A stretch of 64,000 bases of DNA from Furcasterigmium furcatum (Eukaryota; Ascomycota; Sordariomycetes; Glomerellales; Plectosphaerellaceae): assembly GCA_001599815.1 (NCBI GenBank), contig BCIA01000004.1, forward strand, positions 4,738,082-4,802,081, given 5' to 3'. Below the pieces are notes generated by a model that had not been told where the DNA came from, searched no databases, and saw only the letters and a program-made list of their open reading frames with translations. Positions 1-9,966 of the stretch are shown one piece after another. The position numbers and the translations under genes are program-made. How positions within the stretch are numbered: position 1 is the stretch's first letter; each line of letters starts with the position of its first letter.

Positions 1-938
1 TCGCCCTCAGGGGGCGCGTACGTTCTGGTAATGGTGCGACGATCTCCAGCCAGGATCCTGCATCTCGTTATCATGGTGATTGGACGAACGACACGTCTCA
101 TGTTGTGCGGTACCTGCATTAGCAGCCCGGCAACAGGGGGCCCCCGGGGCGGCCCAGGCAGGGGGATCTGCTTTCCAACAGCCCAAGGGGCCAGTTGCAG
201 GGGCTCAGCGCCAGATGGCCTCCACTTGTCGTCCCCCCTTTTCCTCTCACTGGCAGCACCGGCTTCTTCACCAAGCCCGCAACGTCCAGCACACGGCCCT
301 TGCTTGTCTGTCATCTCGACCTTGGACGAGCATGGCGCACCCCCTCTCCCCTGTGGACCCCTTGCTGAGATTAAGGAACAGGCCACCAGGACGGCGACGT
401 TCCACCTTGCCCATGTGCCGTGGCTCGGCATCGAGCGACGACCGTTTGCCCTCTGCCTGGCTCGCCGCCAACCCCCAGCACGCAGGGGGTCGCATCCGGG
501 ATGGCAGGACGGATCGTTTGGGAGGCCCATCAGCCTGCGTCTGCATCTCGCGGACGGGCGACCCAGGGCCCAAGCAGCCCAGCATCCAGTCCACGTAAAA
601 GGGACTCCCGGCCCTCGACTCCTCCCCTCCTCTCCTCCTTTCTCACCTCTACGGTTCATACCTTCTCTCATTTTCTCCAGCCTCTCCTTCAGTCCTTGTG
701 ACGTTTTCATTCTTTCCAGAACACCGGCCTTTTCTGCCTACAAGCTACCACCAAGCATTTACATTCTTTCCAGCCAGCAAACTGTGTCTGCTAGCTTTCC
801 TGCGGAATTGACCTTTCGCTCTTTCAACCAGACCCTGCCGTGTTATCCCAGAGGAGAATCTTGAGAGATCCCAATATCACCAAACCAAACCAACCAACCA
901 ACCGTTAGACTACCCCGAAACACACAACAACCATCACA
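1..938. promoter_or_regulatory. Upstream region of the secreted-protein gene
   Basis: No convincing gene is visible. Open frames here lack codon bias, splice sites and family resemblance. From about 600 to 840 the plus strand is pyrimidine-rich (CTCCTC and TTTCTC runs), typical of the initiation region and leader of strongly expressed fungal genes. Near 878-904 there is a run of CCAA units just before the start codon at 939. I read this as the promoter and 5' leader of the downstream gene. Confidence 0.5.
878..904 (+). repeat. Short CCAA tandem tract in 5' leader
   Basis: An imperfect run of AACC/CCAA units lies about 35 bases ahead of the start codon at 939. A similar tract occurs at 30829-30862. 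It is likely an unstructured leader segment; function is not known. Confidence 0.6.
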
Positions 939-2198
939 ATGAAGTCTGCCGTCGCTGCTGCCGCCGGCTTCCTCGCCGTCGCCAACGCCTACCAGCCCCG
1001 CAACTACTACTGGCGCCGTGACAACCAGACCTCCTCTGACGCTCCCGCCGCTGGTTTCACCACCCTCACCGTCGAGGTCACCGAGGTCGCCACCATCACC
1101 TCTTGCAAGCCCACCGTCACCAACTGTGCTGCCGTCTCCAGCGCTCTGCCCGAGGACGAGCTCGAGGTCATCGTCGTCACTAACACCGTCGTCCTGACTG
1201 AGACCGTCTGCCCAATCACCGAGGCCGAGGAGATCGAGAGCTCCGTCATCCAGGAGCACGAGACCGGCAGCCTCACCGGTTCCACCCGCACCGAGCCCGC
1301 CTCTGCTCCCTACCCCAGCCTGACCGTCCCCGTCGAGATCCCCCTGTCCACTGGCGGCGTCCCTGCCCAGACCACCTCCGATGCCCTCCCCAACGAGGGT
1401 GAGGAGCTCGTCACCGAGGTCGACGAAGTCGTGACCACCGCCACTCTTACCCTGACCCTTGGCCGCGGTGAGACCGCCAGCGTCGTCGAGACCGTCGTCA
1501 CCTCCACCTACCAGACCACCGTCGTCAAGACCATCACCGCCTGCCCCGGTGGCTGTGACGGTGGCGACGCCGAGGTCACCGGCAAGATCCCCGGCTCCGG
1601 CTCCGAGAGCGAGGAGGAGGAGGATGAGTACACCACCACCACTACTGCCACCACCACTGGCACCACCACCGTCACTGTTGAGCCTGAGGCCACCACCGAG
1701 GACAACTCTCCTGAGGCTTCCAGCCCCCCCACCGGCGGTGAGAGCACCGACAACGGCGTTCCCGGCACCTGCTCCGGCTCTGGCGAGCAGTGCGTCTGCC
1801 CCTCCGCCGTGACCGTCACCATCCCCGCTTCCACCGTCTACGTCACCATTGGCAGCCAGCCCACTGAGGGCCCCGGTGGCAACGGCAACGGCAACGGCTC
1901 CGGCAACGGCGGCGATGACGATGATGAGGACTCCGTCGGCGGCAAGGACGAGGAGGATGACGAGGAGGACATTGATGAGGACGAGTGCCCCGTCGATGAT
2001 GAGGAGGATGAGGACGACGACGAGGATGTCTGCGAGGATGATGATGAGGAGGAGGAGGAGGATGTCGTCACCGTCTCCCAGACCATCACCATCGAGCCCA
2101 TCCCCTACCCCACTGGCCCCAACAACGGCACTCAGCCCTCCGGCGTCCCCGCGCCGACTGGCGCTCCCCTGCGCGTCCGCTTCAGCAACGCCAACTAA
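939..2198 (+). CDS. Secreted Thr/Val-rich, Asp/Glu-rich surface protein
   Basis: A single-exon gene for 419 residues. The N-terminus is a clear signal peptide (Lys, then an Ala-rich core, with likely cleavage after the ANA near residue 17). The mature part has Thr/Val/Ser-rich segments of the type seen in fungal wall proteins (TTTVTV, VVTS). A Gly-Asn repeat near residues 310-325 precedes an extreme acidic block of Asp/Glu runs (about 325-375) that contains a few Cys. The C-terminus is not a clear GPI signal, because no hydrophobic tail is seen, so it is probably released or held in the wall by other means. Codon use is very strongly biased to C-ending codons, which suggests high expression. 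The family resembles uncharacterised fungal 'serine-threonine rich' proteins; exact function is unknown. The neighbour at 2842-4684 is convergent. Confidence 0.85.
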   Translation: MKSAVAAAAGFLAVANAYQPRNYYWRRDNQTSSDAPAAGFTTLTVEVTEVATITSCKPTVTNCAAVSSALPEDELEVIVVTNTVVLTETVCPITEAEEIESSVIQEHETGSLTGSTRTEPASAPYPSLTVPVEIPLSTGGVPAQTTSDALPNEGEELVTEVDEVVTTATLTLTLGRGETASVVETVVTSTYQTTVVKTITACPGGCDGGDAEVTGKIPGSGSESEEEEDEYTTTTTATTTGTTTVTVEPEATTEDNSPEASSPPTGGESTDNGVPGTCSGSGEQCVCPSAVTVTIPASTVYVTIGSQPTEGPGGNGNGNGSGNGGDDDDEDSVGGKDEEDDEEDIDEDECPVDDEEDEDDDEDVCEDDDEEEEEDVVTVSQTITIEPIPYPTGPNNGTQPSGVPAPTGAPLRVRFSNAN

Positions 2199-2841
2199 GA
2201 TCCTGAAGAAGGAGGTTTCTTTTCTGTACATGGATGTGTAGATTCGACGAGCCGCACACAGGCCGCTGTACATCAGGAGAATCTATGAAATTCATGACCA
2301 CCAGATCTCCATCGGACCTGCGCCCCTCGCGCCGGGCCGTCTGAACGGGAATGGCGCGGTCCAGCCCGATTTTGGCGCCGGACGAGATCCGGACGACAGA
2401 TTCCACTTTTACGTTCTCATGATCTCTGTATCTTTACCCTTTTTTGTCATTTGCCTACCCAAGAGTAGCAATGGGGATGCGGTTTGTCGTCTACTCGCCA
2501 GCCTTCCTGCTTGTTGGTGAGCGACGCCTTCTTGTCTCGCCGTCCTCCGCCTGTGCATATCTTCTCCTTTTGGCCGAATGGTCACAGCATATAGAGCCTT
2601 TTCCCAGGGGCCCCCCCGCCCAACGCCCGTGATGGAATGATTAGAATCATGTTTCTCATGCTTATTTCATCTAATATTCGTTTCGCCTTTTTTGACATGC
2701 AAACATGCCTGTTCGGACAAGAAGAAACTATGGCATAGGTCCCTTCCACGGGAGACGTCTCATCTAGACCGCCGAGTCATGCAATGCGGTGGAGGGATGC
2801 AACCCTACCTTGTTTTGCTTGTCAAGCCCAAACGCCTCCTG
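2199..2841. other. Convergent 3' intergenic region
   Basis: This 643-base stretch lies between two convergent genes and should hold both 3' UTRs. It is locally T-rich (TTTTTTGTC near 2440, CTTTTTTGAC near 2688). No gene is seen. Confidence 0.5.
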
Positions 2842-4684
2842 TCATGGTTGCCTCGGGGCAGGGCCGGCCTCCTTTTCTGCTTCAGCCGCTGCCGCCGCCG
2901 CACGAGCCTCCCTGCGCTGCCTGCGCGCCTCGTTCTTTCGGGCCTCCTCCTCCTTGCGCTCCTGCAGGGCGATGCAGAACTTGCTGCCGGCACGGATGCG
3001 CTCGCCCTTCCAGATGAAGATGAAGGGGATGACGCACATAGCAGCGCTGAGGCCGCCGAGGAGGCTGCAGGCGCCCGCGATGCCGAGGCGGTTGAACATG
3101 GGGGCCGTGGCGAGGGGGAGGACGATGGCGAAGGAGGAGCGGGTCATGGAGCTGGCCGCGTTGGCGCTGGCGGCGAAGACCTCGTAGGCGTCGGTGAGGT
3201 AGTTGAGCAGGGCCATGAAGAGGAGCATGAAGCCCGTGCCGAAGGGGAAGCCGGCGAGGATGGGGACGATGACGGGGACCCCTTCGCGGGCGGAGAAGCC
3301 GAGCCAGAAGAGGGAGATGACGAAGAGGGGCCCGCCGGCGCAGGCGAGGGGGAGGCGGCGGAACTCCTCGCGGCCGGACCAGGCGGCGTACTTGGGGTTG
3401 GCCTGGAAGCGGCGGAGGAGGGGGTCGTAGGCGAAGAAGATGGGGAGGGAGAGGAGGGAGCCGCCGCCGATGGAGAGGAAAGCGAGGCCGGTCTCGCCGG
3501 GGGAGAGGTTATACAGGCCGCCAAAGATGAGGGGGAAGGCCTGGAAGGACATGTAGAAGATGGCGTAGACGAGGGCGAGGAATGCACAGACGCACATGAC
3601 GATGAGCTCGGTGACGAGCATGCGGAGGGGGCGGAGGAAGACGACGACTGCCAGCTGGGTGAGGGTTGGCTTCGGCTCGAGGTCTCGGGGGGCGACGACG
3701 TCGGCGTTTCCGATGGGATCGGCCTTGCGGAGTCTCGCGGCACGGCGGGCGAGGAGGACCGGGCCGAGGGTTTCGGGGAGGAAGGCCAGGGCACCGACGG
3801 TGAGGCCGGCGTAGATGAGGCCGATCCAGAAGGACCAACGCCAGCCGATGGTCGGAGAGACGTAGCCGGAGACGATGGGCGCGAAGAGGGGGCCGAAGCA
3901 GGTCGTGGCCATGAAGAACCCCATGGCCCGGCCACGGGTCTTCTGATCGCCGAAGATGTCTGCCATGACCCCCGGCACCACCGTCACAGCCGGGCTGGCA
4001 AAGAAGCCGACGAAGAAGCGGAAGGTGTTGAGCGCGGCCCAGCTGGGCGTCAGGGCGCAGGCCATGGTCCAGATCGTGAAGAGGGCGAAAGTTGACAAGA
4101 TGACGACGCGGCGGCCGTACTGCTCGCTCATGGGACCCCAGAGCAGTGGTCCGAAGGTGTAACCCATCATGTAGACCGAGATGGGGAGGACCTGCTGAAG
4201 GTCGGAAGTAACACCGTATTGCTCCATGATGAACGGGATAGCATTAGAAGGGAGCGAAGAGCCCATGGTACTGTTGATGATGAGCATCATGCAGATGAGG
4301 ACCAAGACGTTCTTCCTCCACTGCGTCATGTTAATACCATTCAGATAGACAGATGTAGGAGCCAGCAACGGATAACGCACAGTAGACCAGTTGTATGGAT
4401 TCTCAGGGTCGCCGTCGGCCCACGAGACTATCGTCTTGTCGTCATCGTCGCTTGAGGCGCCAAAAGCCGTCGGCGCGCCCGTATCTTCGGCCGTATGTGC
4501 TCGTCCCGGATCAAGAGGCAGTCCGTCCTTCCCGGCTGAGTCGTCCTGGAAGAAGTTGGTCGTGTGCTCGTCTCCTGGGCATGTTACTCAGCGATTCTCG
4601 TAATACCTGAGTCTCGGAACACTCACGGCTCTGTGGACCTTGGGCTGCCTCAAGGTCATCCTGCCGCTGGTTGCCTTCAAGCAT
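2842..4684 (-). CDS. MFS transporter, DHA1 multidrug/polyamine type
   Basis: The protein has about 576 residues and three exons: 4627-4684, 4381-4574 and 2842-4320. Introns are 4575-4626 and 4321-4380. The second intron is exactly 60 nt and stop-free, so it can be misread as coding, but removing it restores the conserved junction NPYNWST-WRKN typical of this family just before helix 1. A hydrophilic acidic N-terminus (about 85 residues) is followed by about 12 membrane segments. The loop 2-3 motif GPMSEQYGRR is the DHA1 signature. The C-terminal tail is Lys/Arg/Glu/Ala-rich and cytoplasmic. Family members export drugs, polyamines or toxins from the plasma membrane by proton antiport; the substrate here cannot be inferred. 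No biosynthetic backbone gene is adjacent. Confidence 0.9.
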
Positions 4685-5502
4685 TGTCGGAGGGTTGGGG
4701 CATGCCTACAGACACTGTCGACTACCTTATCACAAACGGTTCGGGTGGTGTAGTAGGCGGACTCGAAACGAAGGACCTCGGTTACCACTGGGCGTCATGG
4801 GTTCTGGTAACGACTTGTTACAATTACGCAAGGAACAATCACACTTATGAGTGTTAGAAAGACCAGCAATCATGGGACAATAGAAGCCTGAGGAGACAAA
4901 AACCCTAGAAAATGGTGCAATTCCCTGTGACCCTGGACATGAAAAGAGATGCGGCCCACGGAAGCCCACCTTCTGCGGGCCACAAGCCGATGCAAGCCAC
5001 GGGCGGATGGATCTTATACTTGTGTGAAAGCCCATCGTCTGGGAAGATCTATTACCCCCTTGCCCCTCGCCGGGGATCACCACAAGGCACCGTTATGTCC
5101 GGAGCCGAGTGCGGACGCTCTACAGAACGATTTGCCCGAAAGATGGGGGGCGTCAAGACGGCGTCATTGGCCCGGGACGATCCCCCAGCAATCGGGGCCG
5201 GTCGAGGGGCCATGGCAACCATGTAATGTTGGTGGACCAATTGGTGGAGGATCTCGAGCTTTTAGGGGTTGGAGATGGTGGAGGGTGATCTTATCCGGCC
5301 TCGGGGCCGTACCCGACTTTGGGTGGGCACGTCGGGCTGGTGAACTCGGGCTTGGCTGCGCTGCTGGTCATGTCAAATACGCCTTAGCGGGTGGTACGCC
5401 CTAAGGGATGGGCAACCTTGTCAGTTGTCACCCCGGGAAGTATATCGGCTTCCGGCGGACAAAGTAACTCGGCTTCCGGCCGGACAAGTCCTCCGGCCGG
5501 TC
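4685..5502. other. Intergenic region
   Basis: These 818 bases lie upstream of the MFS gene and downstream of the hydrolase gene. I see no conserved coding segment. A GGCTTCCGGCCGGACAAG-like duplication occurs near 5450-5500 next to the hydrolase 3' end. Confidence 0.4.
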
Positions 5503-6705
5503 TCATCTCGTGTGCTCCTTCACTGCTGCCGTCATCCAGCCCACCGCTGTCGATGGCTCGGGGAGCCCAATGGCCTGCATAAGTAAATACTGGTGCAGCC
5601 CCCCTATCCCCTCGACGAAGTGCGTACGGACGCCTGCCTCCTCCAGACGCTCCAGATACAAATATCCGGCCAGGCTCGTTATGTCGCGGGTTCCGAGGCT
5701 CATCGTGACTCGAATGTCGTGTTGAGTTAGAAGCCGGTAGTGCTCTTGATCCAGGGCGGGAGACAGATACGGATGGGAGATATCGCCTGGTTTCGGCAGG
5801 TAAGGCAGCACGCCGGATGGCAAGGCCTTCAGAGCGTCCGCCCTTGCTTCTTCGTTGCCAGTCCAGAGCCTGCCACATTCGCGCAGGTCCTCGGCATTTA
5901 GATAATAGTCCTGTGCATTGACTTGCCGAAACGTCAAACTGTCCGAACCTGACATGGTGGCATCGAGCCAGGGCGTGATCAAAAGCAACTGATCGGGCAT
6001 GACATCTGCGACTGAAATGCTCTTGTCCAGGGAGGGGCTCAACTCGGGCAGAGCCCTCACCATGGCTGTGGCAATAGCCGCGCCGGCACTGCATTCGACG
6101 CTGTCAGTCTTGTCTCGATCCCTCTAGCTGGGTGTCACTCACCTATCGCCGGCAAAGATGAGCTCGTGGCCCAAGGCACGAGCATCGGTGGCGATTTGAC
6201 CGCAAATCCTCACGAAGCGTGGGAAGTTGAGGCATGCGACTGTGTACGGAGCCAGTTCATACGGGATTGCAATGACTTGCGCATCCAGTTCGATAGCCAA
6301 CCTGCTCTCCAGGTCAATGTGTTGAGGGAAACTCGGCAGCACATATCCGCCACCGTTCCAGTACACAATGGTCCGTCGGAGGGTAGTTGCCGCAATAGGG
6401 GCGAATCGCTTCAATTTCCAGTCCCCCAGCCGGAGGGCGGGATCTTCTCGGAGCTCGTCATGTAGGGGATAATCTTCGACCCTGACACCTCGATGCTTCT
6501 GGAGTTTGGCCACATCAATGACCCTATCCAGTCGTTGCGGGCCTGGAACTGGCGATTCTCGGACACGCCTCCACAGGTGAATCAAATACTTCCAGACGAT
6601 GTTGATGAATACCCATGATAAGAAGGATTGGTCGACTCGATGAGTCTGGATTACGATGCTGCTGTCGGGCTTGGGCTGAAAGATGCGGGGAGCAGCTGAT
6701 GCCAT
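5503..6705 (-). CDS. Alpha/beta-hydrolase fold-3 esterase/lipase-like protein
   Basis: Two exons (6143-6705 and 5503-6088) join across a 54-nt intron (6089-6142; donor GTGAGT, branch CTGAC), giving 382 residues. The splice rebuilds the nucleophile elbow GDSAG with Ser188 split by the intron. Downstream, Asp323 (in GTRD) and His353 (in GLHQY) complete a plausible catalytic triad. The oxyanion-hole motif, HGGG in this family, reads NGGG at 117-120. A hydrophobic segment near residues 28-46 could be a membrane anchor or part of the cap. Family members hydrolyse small esters or acetylated substrates; the substrate is unknown. The start is taken at the ATG preceding ASAAPRIF; the frame stays open upstream, so a longer N-terminus is possible. 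Confidence 0.85.
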
Positions 6706-7389
6706 GGCGTATTCCTCAATGATGTTCGGTTTGTCCAGGGCAGAGTGAAAACCATGGAGTGACAGAAATGAAGCCATCCATCCGTGCCCATGAGCTCTGG
6801 AGAGATGGAAGTACAATTAGCGCCTTGTGTAGGCAGAAGCGCCGCGTCATGTTAAAGAGGTCAAATCAGCTTGTTGTTGGCCGGGAGTCCAACCATCCGT
6901 CTTACAGCCGACGAGGGGAGGACATGCTTGCTCACTCGGTCTCCGGCGCGCTTTCGGACAGAATTGTCAAAATGGGTCGTATTGAGTCTAGTATCTTGCG
7001 TCGACGGACCCTGACTGATCGGTAGCCTGAGACGGGGTCACGACAACCCTCCGTGCTGATTCTATCTGCCCATTGGCGCTTCCGAAGGATCACTTGTCTC
7101 AGGGTGCTGCTTCCTCAGAGACGGTGGGATATTCACTGTGAAAAGAGGCGTCCACGAGGCCCTTCTGACCAAAGAAGACTCGGCCGGGCCGTAGCACAGG
7201 TATCTGACAGACTCCAGGGACCAAATGTGTTGCGGGGCTTCCCCCGAACTGGCTCTCATCCCGCAGTGTGCAACTGCACCATTGGTGGGGGAAGCTCTTC
7301 TGAGCACTGCTTCAGTCTGTGCCTCGATCGGGCATGATATCCGCGTGTCGGCGAGAACTGCAAGGTTTGCCGATAGGTGCATTGTTGGC
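6706..7389. other. Intergenic region, hydrolase promoter and prefoldin 3' end
   Basis: These 684 bases contain no frame with family resemblance. They should hold the promoter of the minus-strand hydrolase and the 3' UTR of the minus-strand prefoldin gene. Confidence 0.4.
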
Positions 7390-7983
7390 TCAGACCTCGA
7401 GGTTAATGCTCTTTCCGAATCTGGCGTACAGGGCGACCTTGAGCTGCGTCATCTCTTCCTTGACCGACTCGAGTTTGGACTCGAGCTCCTCGACCTGCTC
7501 CTCGACCCTGGCTGTGGCTTCTCCGAGCATTTCTATTGCTTGCGGCTGAAGGACGTGGAAATATGCGTCGCCGATCTTGTACCTGGAGGGGGGCGCTGTT
7601 AGTAGCAGCCTCGCTGCAGGGAGAGAGAGGGTTTGATCTGTCGGCAGACGTACGGCACCTTGTCCTCCTCGTCGGCCAGTTCGAGTTCCATGTTCAGGTC
7701 GTCGAGCTCCTCCTTCTCCTTCTGTAGGCAAAATAGAGTCAGCAACAAGTTTTGCAGCGGGAATAGAGGCAGACTGACCGCCTTGAGCTTGAGCTCGTCT
7801 TGTAATGTCAACTCGCGCTGATGCAGGCGGCTGAACCTGTTGATCTTGTCCTGATCTTCTCTGCGCACCTCGACCTCGTCGCCGACGGCGGCCTCGTCCT
7901 CCTTCGTGAGCTGTGATGGCAGAAAGATGAGCTTGTGGCTTCGCGAGTAGAATATCGAGTCCTACCATTCGTCTTGGGATCAT
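7390..7983 (-). CDS. GIM3: Prefoldin subunit 4
   Basis: Four exons (7966-7983, 7779-7910, 7654-7721, 7390-7582) give 136 residues, close to the usual 125-135. The first exon has only six codons. Introns are 7911-7965, 7722-7778 and 7583-7653. The protein is almost entirely coiled coil: an N-terminal helix (EDQDKINRFSRLHQREL), a short beta-hairpin region around VPYKIGDAYFHV, then a C-terminal helix rich in Glu/Lys heptads. This is the beta-type prefoldin layout. Prefoldin is a cytosolic hexamer that hands nascent actin and tubulin to the chaperonin CCT. The gene is divergent from the CENP-W-like gene, with start codons 286 bases apart. Confidence 0.93.
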   Translation of the reverse strand: MIPRRMVGLDILLAKPQAHLSAITAHEGGRGRRRRRGRGAQRRSGQDQQVQPPASARVDITRRAQAQGGQSASIPAAKLVADSILPTEGEGGARRPEHGTRTGRRGGQGAVRLPTDQTLSLPAARLLLTAPPSRYKIGDAYFHVLQPQAIEMLGEATARVEEQVEELESKLESVKEEMTQLKVALYARFGKSINLEV

Positions 7984-8269
7984 TTTGCCGGTATTCTGCA
8001 CGGGGCTTGGGTGTTTCGTCGGATGTTGAGTTGCGACGGGGAAGCTCCAAAATTGCGCCTGGGTGTCGGGTCGGGTCATACCAAGATGGAGGGGTCCTCG
8101 AGGTGGTCCGTGCCGAAGCTTGGCCCCACTACATGGCCGGTACAGTTCAAGTGTCCAGTCGCGGGGCGAGACATGGAGCACAACATCATTCGGGGTCCTC
8201 CGGTGACATCTCCCGGAGCTTTGTGCTTTTCGACAACAACACATACCGCCCTGACGACGACTGCCCGCC
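7984..8269. promoter_or_regulatory. Shared divergent promoter, GIM3 / CENP-W-like
   Basis: Only 286 bases separate the two start codons on opposite strands, so both promoters must lie here. I see no strong named motif. Confidence 0.6.
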
Positions 8270-8667
8270 ATGGCACCGGTAAAGAAGGCGTATTCGCGCC
8301 CCACGACGAAGAAGATCCTCAAGGCGCACTCCAATTGCGGTGTCACCAAGAACCTGGACGTCCTGGTAAGTTCTATCCAAAGAAACACGCGTCGAGACGC
8401 GACGTTGACCGGTTCCGCAGATCTACCTCGACTATCTGCGGTTTATGCAAACGTACGTCTTTTTCGAATTATCGAACCTCCCTCTCCTCTCCGTACTGAC
8501 AGGCAGCAGCATCGTCAAGGAGGCTGCAATCGAGTCGAAGAAGGCTGGCGAGCGGACAATCACCCCCATCAGCGTGAAGAAGGCAACAGCTGTAAGTGGT
8601 GCTGCTCTGCAGGGCGGTTCTTTGGCTGACCTATCAATAGGATGCCCTTGGAAAGTTCAAGAGTTGA
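8270..8667 (+). CDS. CENP-W-like histone-fold protein
   Basis: Four exons (8270-8365, 8421-8452, 8510-8591, 8641-8667) give a 78-residue protein. All three introns start GTAAG or GTACG and keep frame. The product is a single histone fold: a basic N-terminus, an alpha1 segment around TKKILKAH, an alpha2 segment around IYLDYLRFMQ and an alpha3 segment beginning ITPISVKKAT. It matches the small fungal CENP-W/CBF-NF-Y-like proteins, which pair with CENP-T in the inner kinetochore. Function is inferred from fold and length. The third exon's acceptor is ambiguous by three bases (GCAG or GCAGCAG), adding or dropping one Ser. Confidence 0.82.
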
Positions 8668-9966
8668 ATCGCCGACGTCCTTTTTCGCCATCGCCCAACC
8701 TAATCCCGACATACCACGATATGGATGCGCCAGCATCGGTCTGGTGCATCGACCCATCGAATCCAGCCTTCGCAACTATGAACTGCGTTGCAGGTCCCGC
8801 CTACCGGATGTTCGACTGAAATAATTCCCACAACATACCCGGGACACCCAGATACCGCGCATCATACCTATTAGCAGGACCTGCTATTTTTGGCTGCACT
8901 TCTTTGGCGGGATGCCAACGCCAGGCCTGTTATCTGAATTAGGGGAAAAGCAGGGGACGATCGACTGCTGCATACCGTTGTGTACACGTGGCAATCCTTT
9001 GAACGAGCCTCGAATATGAGTTCGTTCGGTCAGCCGATGAACGATACCCACTCAGGGTAACACAGCACCGGCCCAACACAGCCGGATTCGACACACGGAT
9101 GGTTCATCTGAGCCGAGCGAACTGTTGCGTGCCCGGTTGAGAAGTGCCACACTGGACTCCACGTCTGTAACCCTGTCAGGTTGTTTCAGTTGATCGGTGT
9201 CCCAAGGGCCAGACGGACGCATGGGAGCATGTGCCTGATGGGCCTAGAATGGAACGAGGAGGCGCTGACCCCAGTGACGCGGGCGGCAGGACGGAGGTCC
9301 CTAGCGCCATTGCGGGGGAGGGATGAGGTACAAAGGAACCTAGAGCACGAGACACTGCATGGGTAGCAAACTGAGAGCGCAATGCTTCTGAAGGGAGGAA
9401 AATAAAGCTTGAGCTTGATGCCTTGTGCTTTGAGAACATGCCCTGTCTTTGATTATGTCCTTGTCTCATCTTGCACGGTGAATTGGCCTCGCAAGCCCAA
9501 GCTCCATCAGTAGCGTTCGGAGTACCTTTTCTTCTTGGAGGTTCTAGAACCCTGGCCAGTTTAGCCCTAGCGTCCGCTGAGGCCCGATGAGCTCCCCTGA
9601 GTCAGGGATCCTGTGGTGCAGCACGGTGCAGTGCAGGGCAAAAATCCGACGGTGCACCGACGCACGACGCACCTGCCTCGGACCTTCCGCCTGACTGACT
9701 GACTGCCTGATCAACTTCGCATTCACTCTTGCGACCTGCGCGAATCGTAACTTTTCCTTCAACACCAGAACTACTGCCCACAACATCAACCTCTCATCAC
9801 CGCTACCCCTACTTCTCTATTACCCTCCCTCCACCTACACGTGTCCGACGCAACACCTGGAATACTCATAGTCCTCCCATCAAGCTCCTCGCGCGCCTGA
9901 CCGTTCCCGAACCCCCGACCCATCCCGTCAACATTGATTGCTTCGACCGGCACACCATCCTTCGCA
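8668..9966. promoter_or_regulatory. Long upstream region and leader of the YAG7-like gene
   Basis: This 1.3 kb stretch has no supported gene. The last 250 bases (about 9720-9966) are pyrimidine- and A-rich, with CTTCAACACC and CATCAACC runs, typical of a leader. CACGTG hexamers occur near 8985 and 9838. Confidence 0.5.

Noticed and set aside
843..2273. Long minus-strand open frame antisense to the secreted-protein gene, with hydrophobic Leu/Val/Ile runs
   Set aside because: It mirrors the GAC/GAG/ACC codon bias of the sense gene; no independent start context or family resemblance.
2692..4095. Plus-strand open frame over the MFS gene, Glu/Gly/Ala-rich
   Set aside because: Shadow of a GC-rich coding strand; the minus strand has clear membrane helices and the GPMSEQYGRR motif.
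2842..6705. Secondary-metabolite or detoxification cluster around the MFS and hydrolase genes
   Set aside because: No polyketide synthase, NRPS, terpene cyclase, P450 or cluster regulator nearby; flanks are core genes.
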